Shown here in pieces: positions 34,969 through 43,987 of a stretch of 64,000 nt of DNA (positions are counted from its first letter, which is position 1; every line of letters begins with the position of its first letter). Location of the stretch: positions 1,674,001-1,738,000 of the forward strand of contig NZ_CP117811.1 of NCBI RefSeq assembly GCF_028728065.1. The letters run 5' to 3'. The position numbers were made by a program, and so were the translations under genes. Under the pieces are notes generated by a model, which saw only the letters and a list, made by a program, of their open reading frames with translations, did not search any database and had not been told where the DNA came from. Source of the DNA: Lentisphaera profundi (GTDB taxonomy: Bacteria; Verrucomicrobiota; Lentisphaeria; Lentisphaerales; Lentisphaeraceae).

Positions 34969-36321
34969 ATGAGTGAACTCTCCATACCTCAAAACTGGGT
35001 ACTTACCACTCTTGGAAGTATCCTTTCAGTTAGTTCAGGAAAAGGACTTCCCCAATCAAAAATGGTTGAAGGGAATATACCTGTTTATGGTGGCAATGGA
35101 GTGACTGGACAACATAACACACACAGTATAGAACAAGTAACTATTGTTATAGGCCGTGAAGGGTTTTATTGTGGTTCCGTTCACCTAACTCCATCAAAAT
35201 CCTGGGTAACGGATAATGCTTTTATTACCAAGTATTCTGATAGCAATATAGATCAAATGTTTTTATATTGGCTATTAAAATCCACCGACCTTAGAAAAAA
35301 TGATAGCTCTACGGCCCAACCTGTAATTTCTGGTAAAAAACTATATCCAACAGATGTTTTATTGCCCCCACTAGCTGAGCAGGAAGAAATCGCCCGCCGC
35401 TTGGATGATTTATTGAGCCAAGTTGATAGTATAAAAACCCGCCTCGACAAAGTCCCCGGCACCCTCAAAACCTTCCGCCAAAGCGTACTCGCCGCCGCCG
35501 TCTCCGGCCAACTCACCGAATCCTGGCGCAAAGAAAATACTCCTATAAAGATAAATGAAACTAATAATACATACAGCCTATCTGAAGAATTCGATTATTA
35601 CGAGATTCCAGATACTTGGAGTTTTACACCCATAGGAAATATTGCAGCTTTTCAGCAAGGGATGCAAATCGCAAAATCTAGTAGACATGAGGCCGATGGA
35701 CCTAATAGACTTCCTATTTTAAGAATAGGAAATTACTCCAGTCAATTCACCAAGGACGTTGATTATATTGATGTAGATTCCAGTTCATTAATTGCCGAAA
35801 AGGACGATATAATACTTACTAGAACTGGCGAGAGTCGAGGGGGTGTATTAACAGGTTACCGTGGGGTATTCCATAACAACACTTTTAGAATTAATTTTAA
35901 TGAGTCTGCTATTTTAAGAGAATATTTAATCATTTCATTAAAAAATGAGCAAACACAAAATTTTATAAAAGAAGTTTCTGGCCGATCTGCTCAACCAGAC
36001 CTTACACATAAAAAATTTGGCCCTTGTCCAATTTCATTACCCTCCCTCGAAGAACAAGCCGAAATCGTTCGTCGAGTCGAAGAACTCTTTGCCTATGCCG
36101 ATAAAGTCGAAGCCCAAGTCAAAGTCGCCCAAGAACGCGTCAACAAGCTCACCCAGAGCATACTCGCCAAAGCCTTCCGCGGCGAACTCACCGAAGCCTG
36201 GCGCGCCACAAATCCCGAACTCATCACCGGCCCCAACTCCGCCGCAGCCCTCCTAGCCCGCATCCAAGCCGAACGCGAAGCCGCCCAACCCAAAAAGAAA
36301 CCCCGCAAGAAAAAGGCCTAA
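34969..36321 (+). CDS. hsdS: Type I restriction specificity subunit
   Basis: A 450-residue protein with two target recognition domains, about residues 1-135 (IPQNWVLTTLGSIL) and 215-355 (IPDTWSFTPIGNIA). Two conserved helical regions carry LPPLAEQEEIARRLDDLL (about 136-190) and LPSLEEQAEIVRRVEELF (about 355-450). The recognition domains are AT-rich, while the conserved helices are GC-rich with Arg/Ala-rich codons, a mosaic that suggests domain swapping. The end is basic (KKKPRKKKA). It sets the DNA target of the complex. Confidence 0.95.
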   Translation: MSELSIPQNWVLTTLGSILSVSSGKGLPQSKMVEGNIPVYGGNGVTGQHNTHSIEQVTIVIGREGFYCGSVHLTPSKSWVTDNAFITKYSDSNIDQMFLYWLLKSTDLRKNDSSTAQPVISGKKLYPTDVLLPPLAEQEEIARRLDDLLSQVDSIKTRLDKVPGTLKTFRQSVLAAAVSGQLTESWRKENTPIKINETNNTYSLSEEFDYYEIPDTWSFTPIGNIAAFQQGMQIAKSSRHEADGPNRLPILRIGNYSSQFTKDVDYIDVDSSSLIAEKDDIILTRTGESRGGVLTGYRGVFHNNTFRINFNESAILREYLIISLKNEQTQNFIKEVSGRSAQPDLTHKKFGPCPISLPSLEEQAEIVRRVEELFAYADKVEAQVKVAQERVNKLTQSILAKAFRGELTEAWRATNPELITGPNSAAALLARIQAEREAAQPKKKPRKKKA

Positions 36322-36333
36322 GGAGAATAAGGT

Positions 36334-39300
36334 ATGGAGAAATTCGATGGCACATTAACGAAAGAATATAGAAACCTAATCGTTCAGGCTTTTGTTGATG
36401 CCGATATAGATCTTAAGAAGTTCAAAGACACCCAAGGTAGGATTGAAGGTGACATAGATTCCATAGTATATTCCTATGTGGGTAGTGAGAAGTTCCTTTT
36501 CTCAATATCTTATCATGAAAAGTATTTATGTGTCCTTAGATCACATAGTCTTGTCGAAATTATAATCCAAGATGAATTTCATTTTGTGCCAGAGCTCGTC
36601 AGAATTCTAAAATCATTAAAAGAGAAGATTTATAACGATTTCAAAGATGATATTTCATCGACTGTAGAGGCATTTTTGGAGACACCACAGAACATGTCTC
36701 CTCTAATACTTGTAACTGGCTCAGTTCAAATTGAGGATGACAACATAAGGCTTCTTGCCAAAAGAATAGGTCGAGAGTTAGCTGATTCGGGTTACAATTT
36801 GTTAGTCAGTGATTATGCAGGTGTGGACCAGACTGTACTAAAAAGTTTTGCTCATACATGTGAAGCAAAGAACTTACAGAATAAAATATTGCTTTATTTG
36901 GGGCCTAAGAGAGGTTTAAATGAGTATCATAATTTTTTAGAACAATCTGGCCGACTTAATGTAGTGCTTTATGAATCAAATAATGAGTCTTTTGAAGAAC
37001 CTCTATTAAATGCAGATGCAATTGTAGTTATTGAAGGTAAAAAAGTTCCTTATGATCGCTATAAATATTGCGTTAAAAAGAATTTCAATAAACCATTTTT
37101 TGCCTTTACTCAAACAGGTGGTTCAGGGTTTAACGTGCATCAAGATATTTGTAATAATTGGTCTGAGCGTAGAAAAGATTTTAAAAGCAAAGTTAATTAC
37201 TTTGACTATAGCCTCCTTAGTGAAGCATTTATTGACCATCAAGGTCCCCAAGTTTTAGCGCAGTATACAGTCAGCCTCATTACTCAGGTATTATTTTCTA
37301 AAGTAACTGACTTTAAATTCAGAGATATTCACTTTTCTAAATCATTACGGGAGTTCTTAAATTACGCTTATTCCGTGTCGAAAAAATGTACGCCAGCTCT
37401 TTTAACTCCAGAGTTAGTATTTGATTGTTTGCACCAAAGACAAATAGACCCGTATGGCAAAGGGATTGGTAAAGCTGTTAGAGCATATAATGCTCATGTT
37501 GTTCATACAGTTGCAGGCTTATTTTTAACCAAAAATAGTTTAGATATTTTTAAAGAAAATGGCAAACAACTAACCTTCATCGAAGAAGTTCCCATACCTA
37601 ATAATTTACAGTTGATACTCTGGCAATCTCAACTTATTAGCCGTGTGACTCTTAATGATGGTAAAATACACCAAAGGCATTTTTTACTCGCATTATTAAC
37701 TTATTTACTGAGCTACTACACCAAAGGCTCTAAAGAATATTCAACTATTTATCAACTTACGGAAAAGCTAGTTCATGATTCTTCTAAACTAGAAAGTGAT
37801 TCCGAAGAGGCATGGAATGGTCTGTGGGAGCGCGTTAACGCTAATGTATATTCACCACCAAACAATAAAAATTCATTTAATCGTTTCCTCAATGACGGCT
37901 TATCCACTGATGATGCATTAGGCGTTCAACCGGATGCTCAAGGCATGGCTCGCCTCATCATGGACAAGGGTTTTAAAGGCTCTCTGGCTATTGGTGTATT
38001 TGGCCCATGGGGTTCAGGTAAAAGTAATTTCTTTAACTTCATGAGACAAGAAATAAACCTAATCTCGGGTGAGGTCTCACAATCAGATAAAGAGCAATTA
38101 TTTTGCAGCGAAGTCTGCCATATCACTTTTAATGCCTGGCATTACCATGATTCGAATCTTTGGGCATCCATCTTGGTTCAAATCTATGATAATCTAGCCC
38201 GTTTTTATGCTATTAAAGCAAAGGGCGACAAGACCGAAGAGAAGCTCAAAAAATTGGCTGTAGGTGAATATGTTGACATCTCAGATGAAGAACTAGCAGA
38301 ATCTTCTAAGTTCTTAGACTCCGAACTATTATCCAATAAGTCTAAAGTAGTGACTTTAAATAAAAAAATTAATGAAACTACACTAAAGCTAGAGCAATTG
38401 GCTTCTGATATTGAACAAAAAGAAAAGACACTCGGGGCCGCTTTTAATTTCACATCGATTAGCTCAATAGCCCAAACTACTTTAAAAAACAACAAAACAG
38501 TAGCAGCTGCATGTGATGAATTAGGCATCGAAAAAACTCTGGAGGATTTAGAAAAAGCTAAAAGCGAATTGATAGATAGTTCAAAATATTTATTTTCCCC
38601 AATAAAAAAAATTCCCGAATTGATCAAGAAAAAGCAAATAAACTGGTTCTATCATGCAATTCTTGCGTTAGTTGTTTTTTATATAGTGACCTTTGCATTG
38701 AAGCACATTGTACCTGATACTTCATCGATAAAAAATACGTTTGAGCCTATTCTATCATTTTTTAGTACTACTGTGGCATTGATAAGCTTATGGTCAAAAA
38801 AGCTAAAGGATTTGACATTGAAAGCGTCTGAAGCTATCACGCTTATTAAGTCTGAAGTTGATCAAGTCAGGACCAAGGAGACTATTCATTTTAATGAAGA
38901 AAAAGAAACATTACAATCCGAAATTCATGAGCTATACGCGGAAAAAGAAAAGTTAGTTCAGAATCAGGAACGCCTGTTACTTGGTAAGCAAAATATAAAC
39001 CCGCATAGACATTTATATCAATTTATAGAAGATCGTTTGAACTCAGATAAATTTCGTAACGAATTAGGCTTTGTTTCTGAGGTTCGACATGAATTAGAAA
39101 GATTAGAAAAATTAGTTTCGCGATCTAAAAAAGAGGACTCTTCTGAATTCATTGATGGTGATAAAAAATTCAAAAAACTAGATCGTATCATTCTCTATAT
39201 TGATGACCTAGATCGCTGTGATAAAAAAATTGTTATGGAAGTATTACAGGCGGTTCATTTATTACTCGGGTTTGATCTATTTATAGCAGTTGTTGGGGTT

Positions 39301-40116
39301 GATACACGCTGGGTTATAGATGCCTGGAATCAGACATATAAAACAACGGAAAGTCTGTCTGAAAATAAAGTTTCGCATGACACAGAAGCCTTGCAAATCA
39401 GCCCCCATAACTACCTTGAGAAAATCTTCCAAATCCCCTATTGCTTACCTCAACTCAATGAAAACACTTTGGATATCCTCACCAAAGATATTCAGGTAGC
39501 GTCTAGAATAACTTCTAGTAATGAAAGTGACATTGAATCTACTCAAGATTCAGCAGAAGAAGCGGAACCTATAGATTTGGATGATTCGCCTATCTCTAAC
39601 ATGATTGAAAAAATACGTCATGAAATCCTATTGGATTTAGAAGACACTATTAAAGCGGTGGAGATAACTGAAGACGAACTGAATTACATTCGTTCAATAG
39701 CATGGACAGAGATCACTCCACGAGTATTTAAACGCATGCTTAATGTGTATCGCATAATACGGGCCTCTTTTACCCCAACACAATTAGATCAATTTGTGAT
39801 GGGTGAATTCAAAATCCTGTGGTTCCTACTTTGTCTACAAGCTAGATACCCGAAGAGTTATGATACTATTTTTATCGACATGAAGAACAGTTCGCATATG
39901 AATGTAGGTTTCTCAAATTGGTTGATAATAACTGAAGATGATTCAACTTTATTAGCAAATAATCAAATAGATCTCACACTTGACACTAAGCTACTGGGTC
40001 GTGAATTATGCGAAGAGAAATGCTCTAAGGACGCACTATGGCTCTATATTGATAAAGTCTGTCAATTTAGTTTCGATACTAAAAAACAACGAATCATCGG
40101 GGCCGTATCTAAATGA
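36334..40116 (+). CDS. SLOG domain - Clp-N-like - KAP family P-loop ATPase with membrane helices
   Basis: A 1260-residue protein. Residues about 122-280 are a SLOG/LOG-like Rossmann domain (ILVTGSVQ, LLVSDYAGVDQTV, ADAIVVIEG, KPFFAFTQTGGSG), a fold linked to nucleotide sensing in immunity. Residues about 335-500 contain two repeats resembling the Clp N-domain (LNYAYSVSK...TPELVFDCL and RVTL...RHFLLALL). The KAP NTPase has Walker A GPWGSGKS at 557-564 and Walker B ILYIDDLDRC near 953-962, with ITPRVFKRMLNVYR near the end. Two hydrophobic helices (about 770-830) and coiled coils are inserted between the Walker motifs, as in other KAP proteins. It starts 12 bases after hsdS and overlaps the nuclease gene by four bases. 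Confidence 0.85.
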   Translation: MEKFDGTLTKEYRNLIVQAFVDADIDLKKFKDTQGRIEGDIDSIVYSYVGSEKFLFSISYHEKYLCVLRSHSLVEIIIQDEFHFVPELVRILKSLKEKIYNDFKDDISSTVEAFLETPQNMSPLILVTGSVQIEDDNIRLLAKRIGRELADSGYNLLVSDYAGVDQTVLKSFAHTCEAKNLQNKILLYLGPKRGLNEYHNFLEQSGRLNVVLYESNNESFEEPLLNADAIVVIEGKKVPYDRYKYCVKKNFNKPFFAFTQTGGSGFNVHQDICNNWSERRKDFKSKVNYFDYSLLSEAFIDHQGPQVLAQYTVSLITQVLFSKVTDFKFRDIHFSKSLREFLNYAYSVSKKCTPALLTPELVFDCLHQRQIDPYGKGIGKAVRAYNAHVVHTVAGLFLTKNSLDIFKENGKQLTFIEEVPIPNNLQLILWQSQLISRVTLNDGKIHQRHFLLALLTYLLSYYTKGSKEYSTIYQLTEKLVHDSSKLESDSEEAWNGLWERVNANVYSPPNNKNSFNRFLNDGLSTDDALGVQPDAQGMARLIMDKGFKGSLAIGVFGPWGSGKSNFFNFMRQEINLISGEVSQSDKEQLFCSEVCHITFNAWHYHDSNLWASILVQIYDNLARFYAIKAKGDKTEEKLKKLAVGEYVDISDEELAESSKFLDSELLSNKSKVVTLNKKINETTLKLEQLASDIEQKEKTLGAAFNFTSISSIAQTTLKNNKTVAAACDELGIEKTLEDLEKAKSELIDSSKYLFSPIKKIPELIKKKQINWFYHAILALVVFYIVTFALKHIVPDTSSIKNTFEPILSFFSTTVALISLWSKKLKDLTLKASEAITLIKSEVDQVRTKETIHFNEEKETLQSEIHELYAEKEKLVQNQERLLLGKQNINPHRHLYQFIEDRLNSDKFRNELGFVSEVRHELERLEKLVSRSKKEDSSEFIDGDKKFKKLDRIILYIDDLDRCDKKIVMEVLQAVHLLLGFDLFIAVVGVDTRWVIDAWNQTYKTTESLSENKVSHDTEALQISPHNYLEKIFQIPYCLPQLNENTLDILTKDIQVASRITSSNESDIESTQDSAEEAEPIDLDDSPISNMIEKIRHEILLDLEDTIKAVEITEDELNYIRSIAWTEITPRVFKRMLNVYRIIRASFTPTQLDQFVMGEFKILWFLLCLQARYPKSYDTIFIDMKNSSHMNVGFSNWLIITEDDSTLLANNQIDLTLDTKLLGRELCEEKCSKDALWLYIDKVCQFSFDTKKQRIIGAVSK

Positions 40117-40934
40117 TGACTCTGTTCTCTGTACTCAACTTACACTTACACTTACCAGATGTAGCTCCTGAGCTATGTAAAATTCATTTGGCTCAAAGTA
40201 ACAATGATTCAGTATTAGATCATTTTTATGCAGGTACGTTTCAATCTTGGCAAGAGGGTCAAACTCAAAAGAATTTTGGGCAAGCCTATATCATCTCATT
40301 GATTCAATTACCTCAAAAGAACAAGTGGCTCTTTGCAGGCTGCTTTCGTAGTCTCAGTGTATCTTCAGAGAAGATAAATGGCTACTGGAAGTATGAAACT
40401 GAAGAACTAACCGAGTGTAGTGAATTAGAGGGTCGTTTGATTATTGATTTTCAGCGCACCGGCCGCGCCTCATACTTACGAGCGGAGAATTGGGCTGAGC
40501 AACTCACGGTAGCAGAATTCAAAGCCCAACGTATGTCCGTACAAGAATTTCCTGGCTATAACCAAACCTCAATCAGCAAATCCACGCTCGATATCATCAT
40601 CAGCCAACAGATTCAATCATGGCGCGGTGCCTTATCGAATATTGCGGGTATCTACCTCATTACCGACACCAACACCGGCAAGCTCTATGTCGGTTCTGCA
40701 ACAGGAAGTGAAGGCATCTGGCAACGCTGGTCAGATTATTCAGTAAATGTCCACGGCGGCAACAAAGACCTCAAAGAGGCTCTTAAACTTAATGGCTCCG
40801 ACTACAGCAGGCATTTTCAATACAGTATCCTCGAAATTGCCGACACCCACGCCAGCGACCAAGACATTCTCACCCGCGAGTCCTACTGGAAACAGGTCCT
40901 CCGCACCCGCGAATTCGGCTACAACGCCAACTAA
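40113..40934 (+). CDS. GIY-YIG nuclease family protein coupled to the KAP ATPase
   Basis: A 273-residue protein whose ATG overlaps the KAP stop (ATGATGA). The C-terminal domain (about 175-273) has GIYLI at 179-183, KLYVG at 190-194, Arg205 and a late Glu256 (LTRESYW), the residues used for DNA hydrolysis in GIY-YIG enzymes, and ends GYNAN. The N-terminal ~170 residues (with WLFAGCFR and RASYLRAENW) have no clear family and may recognise the target. Coupled translation with a SLOG-KAP ATPase makes it the probable effector of a two-gene defence module. Confidence 0.85.
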   Translation: MMTLFSVLNLHLHLPDVAPELCKIHLAQSNNDSVLDHFYAGTFQSWQEGQTQKNFGQAYIISLIQLPQKNKWLFAGCFRSLSVSSEKINGYWKYETEELTECSELEGRLIIDFQRTGRASYLRAENWAEQLTVAEFKAQRMSVQEFPGYNQTSISKSTLDIIISQQIQSWRGALSNIAGIYLITDTNTGKLYVGSATGSEGIWQRWSDYSVNVHGGNKDLKEALKLNGSDYSRHFQYSILEIADTHASDQDILTRESYWKQVLRTREFGYNAN

Positions 40935-40990
40935 AAAGCTTTTATCTTGTCTGTGATATATCGCCTCACTCCGGTGGGGAGGTGTTGCCA

Positions 40991-41022
40991 GTGCTGCCAC
41001 ACGGGCGGTGCTGCCACACGCG
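40991..41022. repeat. Short direct repeat GTGCTGCCACACG, two copies
   Basis: GTGCTGCCACACG occurs twice 20 bases apart, just after the nuclease gene and just before the 109-bp repeats. A near-palindrome CCTCACTCCGGTGGGGAGG at 40971-40989 may serve as a terminator. Confidence 0.5.
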
Positions 41023-41380
41023 ATTTCACTTGTCTGCGATTTCACTTGTCTGAGACGCGAAAATAACGATTTCACTTGTCTGAGACGCGAAAATAAAAAC
41101 TATATTTAACTGATAATCAAGTCTTTATACAAAAAGAATAAGCGCCAATTCAGCTGATACATTTGCTTAATAAAAAGATTTCACTTGTCTGAGACGCGAA
41201 AATAAAAACTATATTTAACTGATAATCAAGTCTTTACACAAAAAGAATAAGAGCCAATTCAGCTGATACATTTGCCTAACAAAAACTATATTTAACTTAT
41301 AATCAAGTCTTTACACAAAAAAAACAAGAGCCAATTCAGCTGATACATTTGCCTAACAAAAAAGATTTCACTTGTCTGAG
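41023..41380. repeat. Cluster of ~109-bp repeats (family C)
   Basis: The head GATTTCACTTGTCTGAGACGCG begins at 41039, 41068 and 41177, with head fragments at 41023 and 41364. Two full units (41068, 41177; period 109) and one headless unit (about 41280-41363) carry the body AAAACTATATTTAACTGATAATC ... CAGCTGATACATTTGC. A further full copy is at 43988. Confidence 0.88.
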
Positions 41381-41397
41381 GCTTTGGGAGAATAGTT

Positions 41398-41544
41398 ATG
41401 GCTGATTTATCTCAGACCATGAACTTGTTTTCTTTGCTGGGAGCGCCGATTGTTAATCGGCTCAAAGCGAAGCGCCTTAATGCTGAAGAAAATGAAAGCG
41501 TGACAAATTGTCACCAGTTGAAAATTCTCGCTCGTGATGGCTAG
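41398..41544 (+). pseudogene. Short ORF of 48 codons, probable gene fragment
   Basis: It encodes MADLSQTMNLFSLLGAPIVN and 28 more residues, then TAG. It directly follows a repeat head (41364-41380). I do not recognise it. In this eroded area a truncated gene start is more likely than a working small protein. Confidence 0.3.
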
Positions 41545-41689
41545 ATGCGCAGGACTAATCTTGCTGAATTTTATAGGAGAATTGCCTAAGATGAAGCTTA
41601 TGCACAGGTGAGATCCCTCCTGAAGAAAGATTTTTGGGAGAAGGGACTTGCAGTTGTTGTGAGAAATTACGATTAAATAGAGATTGATT

Positions 41690-41854
41690 ATGACTAACTT
41701 CACCTTCATAAAAGACACTTTACCCGAAGTCTACGAACTTGGGTTCAAGACCGAAGAGCATTTAAAGCAGGACAAGCGTGCTTGTGCCTTTTACTGCCGT
41801 CTCACACTCGAAGTCGCAGTGAATAATTTTGTTCCACGGGTGAAATCGACGTAG
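41690..41854 (+). pseudogene. hsdR 5' fragment 1 (DUF4145 region)
   Basis: Fifty-four codons from ATG: MTNFTFIKDTLPEVYELGFK, then TEEHLKQDKRACAFYCRLTLEVAVN, a pattern typical of the N-terminus of a type I R subunit different from the intact hsdR here. It breaks after VAVN and ends at TAG. Its first 82 bases recur at 43329 with two mismatches. Confidence 0.7.
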
Positions 41855-42188
41855 CGTTGGATTTACTTAAATTCATTATTCATAAAATGAATAAGAGATA
41901 TATTTCTATTTGATGTCAGTAATGAGACTCATGAAAATGATGTTGTTACATTTATGTTTACAGTAGTGTTACTTTATTCAATCTTGAGGGTGTATTTCAT
42001 ACGGAAAGGCATATTGCCTCAAAACACTACATCTAGTATATAGACGTTTCTCCAGTCACTACATCTAGTGCTTTACTAAGTATACCTGTTACTTCTTGAT
42101 AGATAAAAGTGTTACTTTATTTGTATTTTTTGTGTTACTTTTTAAGCTTGAGATGTTACTTTGTTTGAATTATTTAGAGGAAGTACTT
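41855..42188 (+). promoter_or_regulatory. Fic upstream region with phased direct repeats
   Basis: TGTTACTT boxes lie at 42087, 42110, 42133 and 42154 (spacings 23, 23, 21), with another at 41967. CACTACATCTAGT occurs at 42025 and 42057 (32 apart). The spacing near two and three helical turns puts the boxes on one face of the DNA, as expected for a cooperative regulator. A GAGGAAG ribosome binding site follows at 42177. Confidence 0.5.
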
Positions 42189-43328
42189 ATGGAATTAAAA
42201 TTACTGCAACCCGGCTTTGATTCATCTTTGACGGACTTGATCATTGATTTAGAGCATTTGAGGCAAAAGCGCTTGACTGGAACAACCCACCCAGCGGTGT
42301 TTTTCCAGCTTAAGCAAATTTTTCACATGCTGGAGAGTATTGGTTCGGCCAGAATTGAAGGCAATAATACAACGGTCGCGGCCTTTGTGGAGACGCGAAT
42401 TGAGGAACGCCCTTTTATTAATGAAGATATTCAAGAAATTCGTAATATTGAAGAAGCTATTGAGTTTATCGATGAGTGTATTGAAGCGAGAGGGATCACT
42501 AAAAGTTTCCTTAAAGAACTTCATCAATATATCGTCAAAGGTCTTACACCGCCACCACATGGAGAAGGTGACCATACCGCTGGAGCATTAAGGAATCATG
42601 GGGTTGAAATCACGGGGTCGTCACATACTCCGCCAGAAACTTTTCAGGAAGTCGAAGCTTATATTGATGAATTAGTGAATTTCATCAACGAGGAGCATGC
42701 GGCTAAGTATGACCTGCTAAAAGTGGCTATTGCTCATCATCGCTTTATGTGGATTCACCCTTTCGGTAACGGCAATGGCCGTACCGGCAGACTTTTAACT
42801 TATGCAATGTTGGTAAATCAGGGATTTAAGGTTGATCAAGCAAGGATACTGAACCCGACGGCCATTTTCTGTATTAATCGCGACCAATATAATGAACAAC
42901 TGGCACTCGCCGATACGGGTGATAACGCGGGGTTAGAATCCTGGTGTGAATATGTTTTATCAGGCCTCAAGGATGAAATAGGTAAGATAGATCGATTGAC
43001 AGATTATCAGTATCTATCTAAAGAGATTTTATTGCCGGCCTTGAAGTATGCCCACACTCAAAAAATTGTAACTGATAATGAATTTAAGATTTTATGTTTG
43101 GCTATTGGTAAACAATCTCTGCAAAATAGTGATATTCGCGATCTCTTTCCGAGCCAAAAATCACAAGCGATTTCTCGTATGATTAAACGGTTGAAAGACA
43201 AGAAAATGTTAGCTTCGGAGCCGGGGAATCAACGCCGTTATCACATCTGTTTTTCCAATAACCTTTTGATAAGGGGGGTTATACCTCAACTAGCTGATCA
43301 CGGTTTTATCCCGGTAAAGGATGATTGA
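42189..43328 (+). CDS. Fic family AMP-transferase with inhibitory motif and C-terminal winged helix
   Basis: I place the start at the ATG at 42189 (379 residues), eight bases after AGAGGAAG. The N-terminal inhibitory helix motif (S/T)xxxE(G/N) is present as SARIEG (53-58), so it is a class II, self-inhibited Fic protein. The active motif is HPFGNGNGRTGR from His190, complete for AMP transfer. The C-terminal ~90 residues look like a winged helix (SDIRDLFPSQKSQAISRMIKRLKDK), which could allow autoregulation through the phased boxes upstream. Such genes often accompany type I restriction loci. It is flanked by two copies of an hsdR 5' fragment. Confidence 0.93.
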   Translation: MELKLLQPGFDSSLTDLIIDLEHLRQKRLTGTTHPAVFFQLKQIFHMLESIGSARIEGNNTTVAAFVETRIEERPFINEDIQEIRNIEEAIEFIDECIEARGITKSFLKELHQYIVKGLTPPPHGEGDHTAGALRNHGVEITGSSHTPPETFQEVEAYIDELVNFINEEHAAKYDLLKVAIAHHRFMWIHPFGNGNGRTGRLLTYAMLVNQGFKVDQARILNPTAIFCINRDQYNEQLALADTGDNAGLESWCEYVLSGLKDEIGKIDRLTDYQYLSKEILLPALKYAHTQKIVTDNEFKILCLAIGKQSLQNSDIRDLFPSQKSQAISRMIKRLKDKKMLASEPGNQRRYHICFSNNLLIRGVIPQLADHGFIPVKDD

Positions 43329-43411
43329 ATGACTAACTTCACCTTCATAAAAGACGTTTTACCCGAAGTCTACGAACTTGGGTTCAAGACCGAAGAGCAT
43401 TTAAAGCAGGC
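43329..43411 (+). pseudogene. hsdR 5' fragment 2
   Basis: The 82 bases from ATG match 41690-41771 with two mismatches, then break off into unrelated AT-rich sequence after HLKQ. The ATG overlaps the Fic stop region (TGAATGA). The pair are direct repeats flanking the Fic gene. Confidence 0.75.
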
Positions 43412-43817
43412 TTTGATAATTTTGAATTCTCAATTTTTAATTTTGAATGGTGGTGTGTCTGATGCGTGAAAGTTTTTCATTCGTAATTATTAATTTTAAA
43501 TTGGTAATTAACTCTTGGCTGGGAGCGCAGGCGTCCCGCCTGCAGGATTGCACTAGGGAGAGTCAAAACATATGGGGTTTTAATTATGGCAGAAATGCCA
43601 CAATTAAAAATGCTTTTTATAAGGGGTATAAACGAGGATTATTGGGTGTATGGAAGCAATTATACAATAAGGGTTTTAAACGAGGATTATTGGGTGTATT
43701 GAAGCGCGTGTTTAAATCCGTGGAATTCGACGGGTTTAAAACAAGGAGAGACTTTTGTCAAGTTTATCCAGGTACTGAACTTAGTGAGGTTAATTTTTGG
43801 GATAAGGAAGGGAAAGC
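43412..43817. other. Degenerate region with short repeats
   Basis: It contains a REP-like palindrome (GGGAGCGCAGGCGTCCCGCCTGC near 43521) and a ~37-bp direct repeat: TAAACGAGGATTATTGGGTGTAT at about 43629 and 43679. A 124-codon frame spans it but reads through the REP element, so I do not accept it as a gene. Confidence 0.5.
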
Positions 43818-43987
43818 ATGAAAGAAGAAGAAAATATTATTATCTACGCCAGTAAAGATGGCAAAGCTACAGTGAGCCTTTTTGCGCAGGATGATCAGGT
43901 GTGGATGACGCAAAATCAGCTCGCAGAACTTTTTTCCACCTCGAAGCAAAATGTCGGTCAGCACATCGCAAGTATATTCAGTGATAA
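43818..43987 (+). pseudogene. RhuM-family gene, truncated by repeat insertion
   Basis: Fifty-six codons remain: IIIYASKDGKATVSLFAQDD then QVWMTQNQLAELFSTSKQNVG, the typical start of RhuM virulence-type proteins, which often sit in type I restriction loci. A family C repeat begins at 43988, and the frame ends four codons into it. The rest of the gene is absent. Confidence 0.75.

Noticed and set aside
41407-41718. Minus-strand 103-codon ORF
   Set aside because: It overlaps plus-strand fragments and has no recognisable domain, signal or ribosome binding site.
43447-43821. 124-codon ORF as a gene
   Set aside because: It reads through a REP-like palindrome and a short direct repeat, and matches no family I know.
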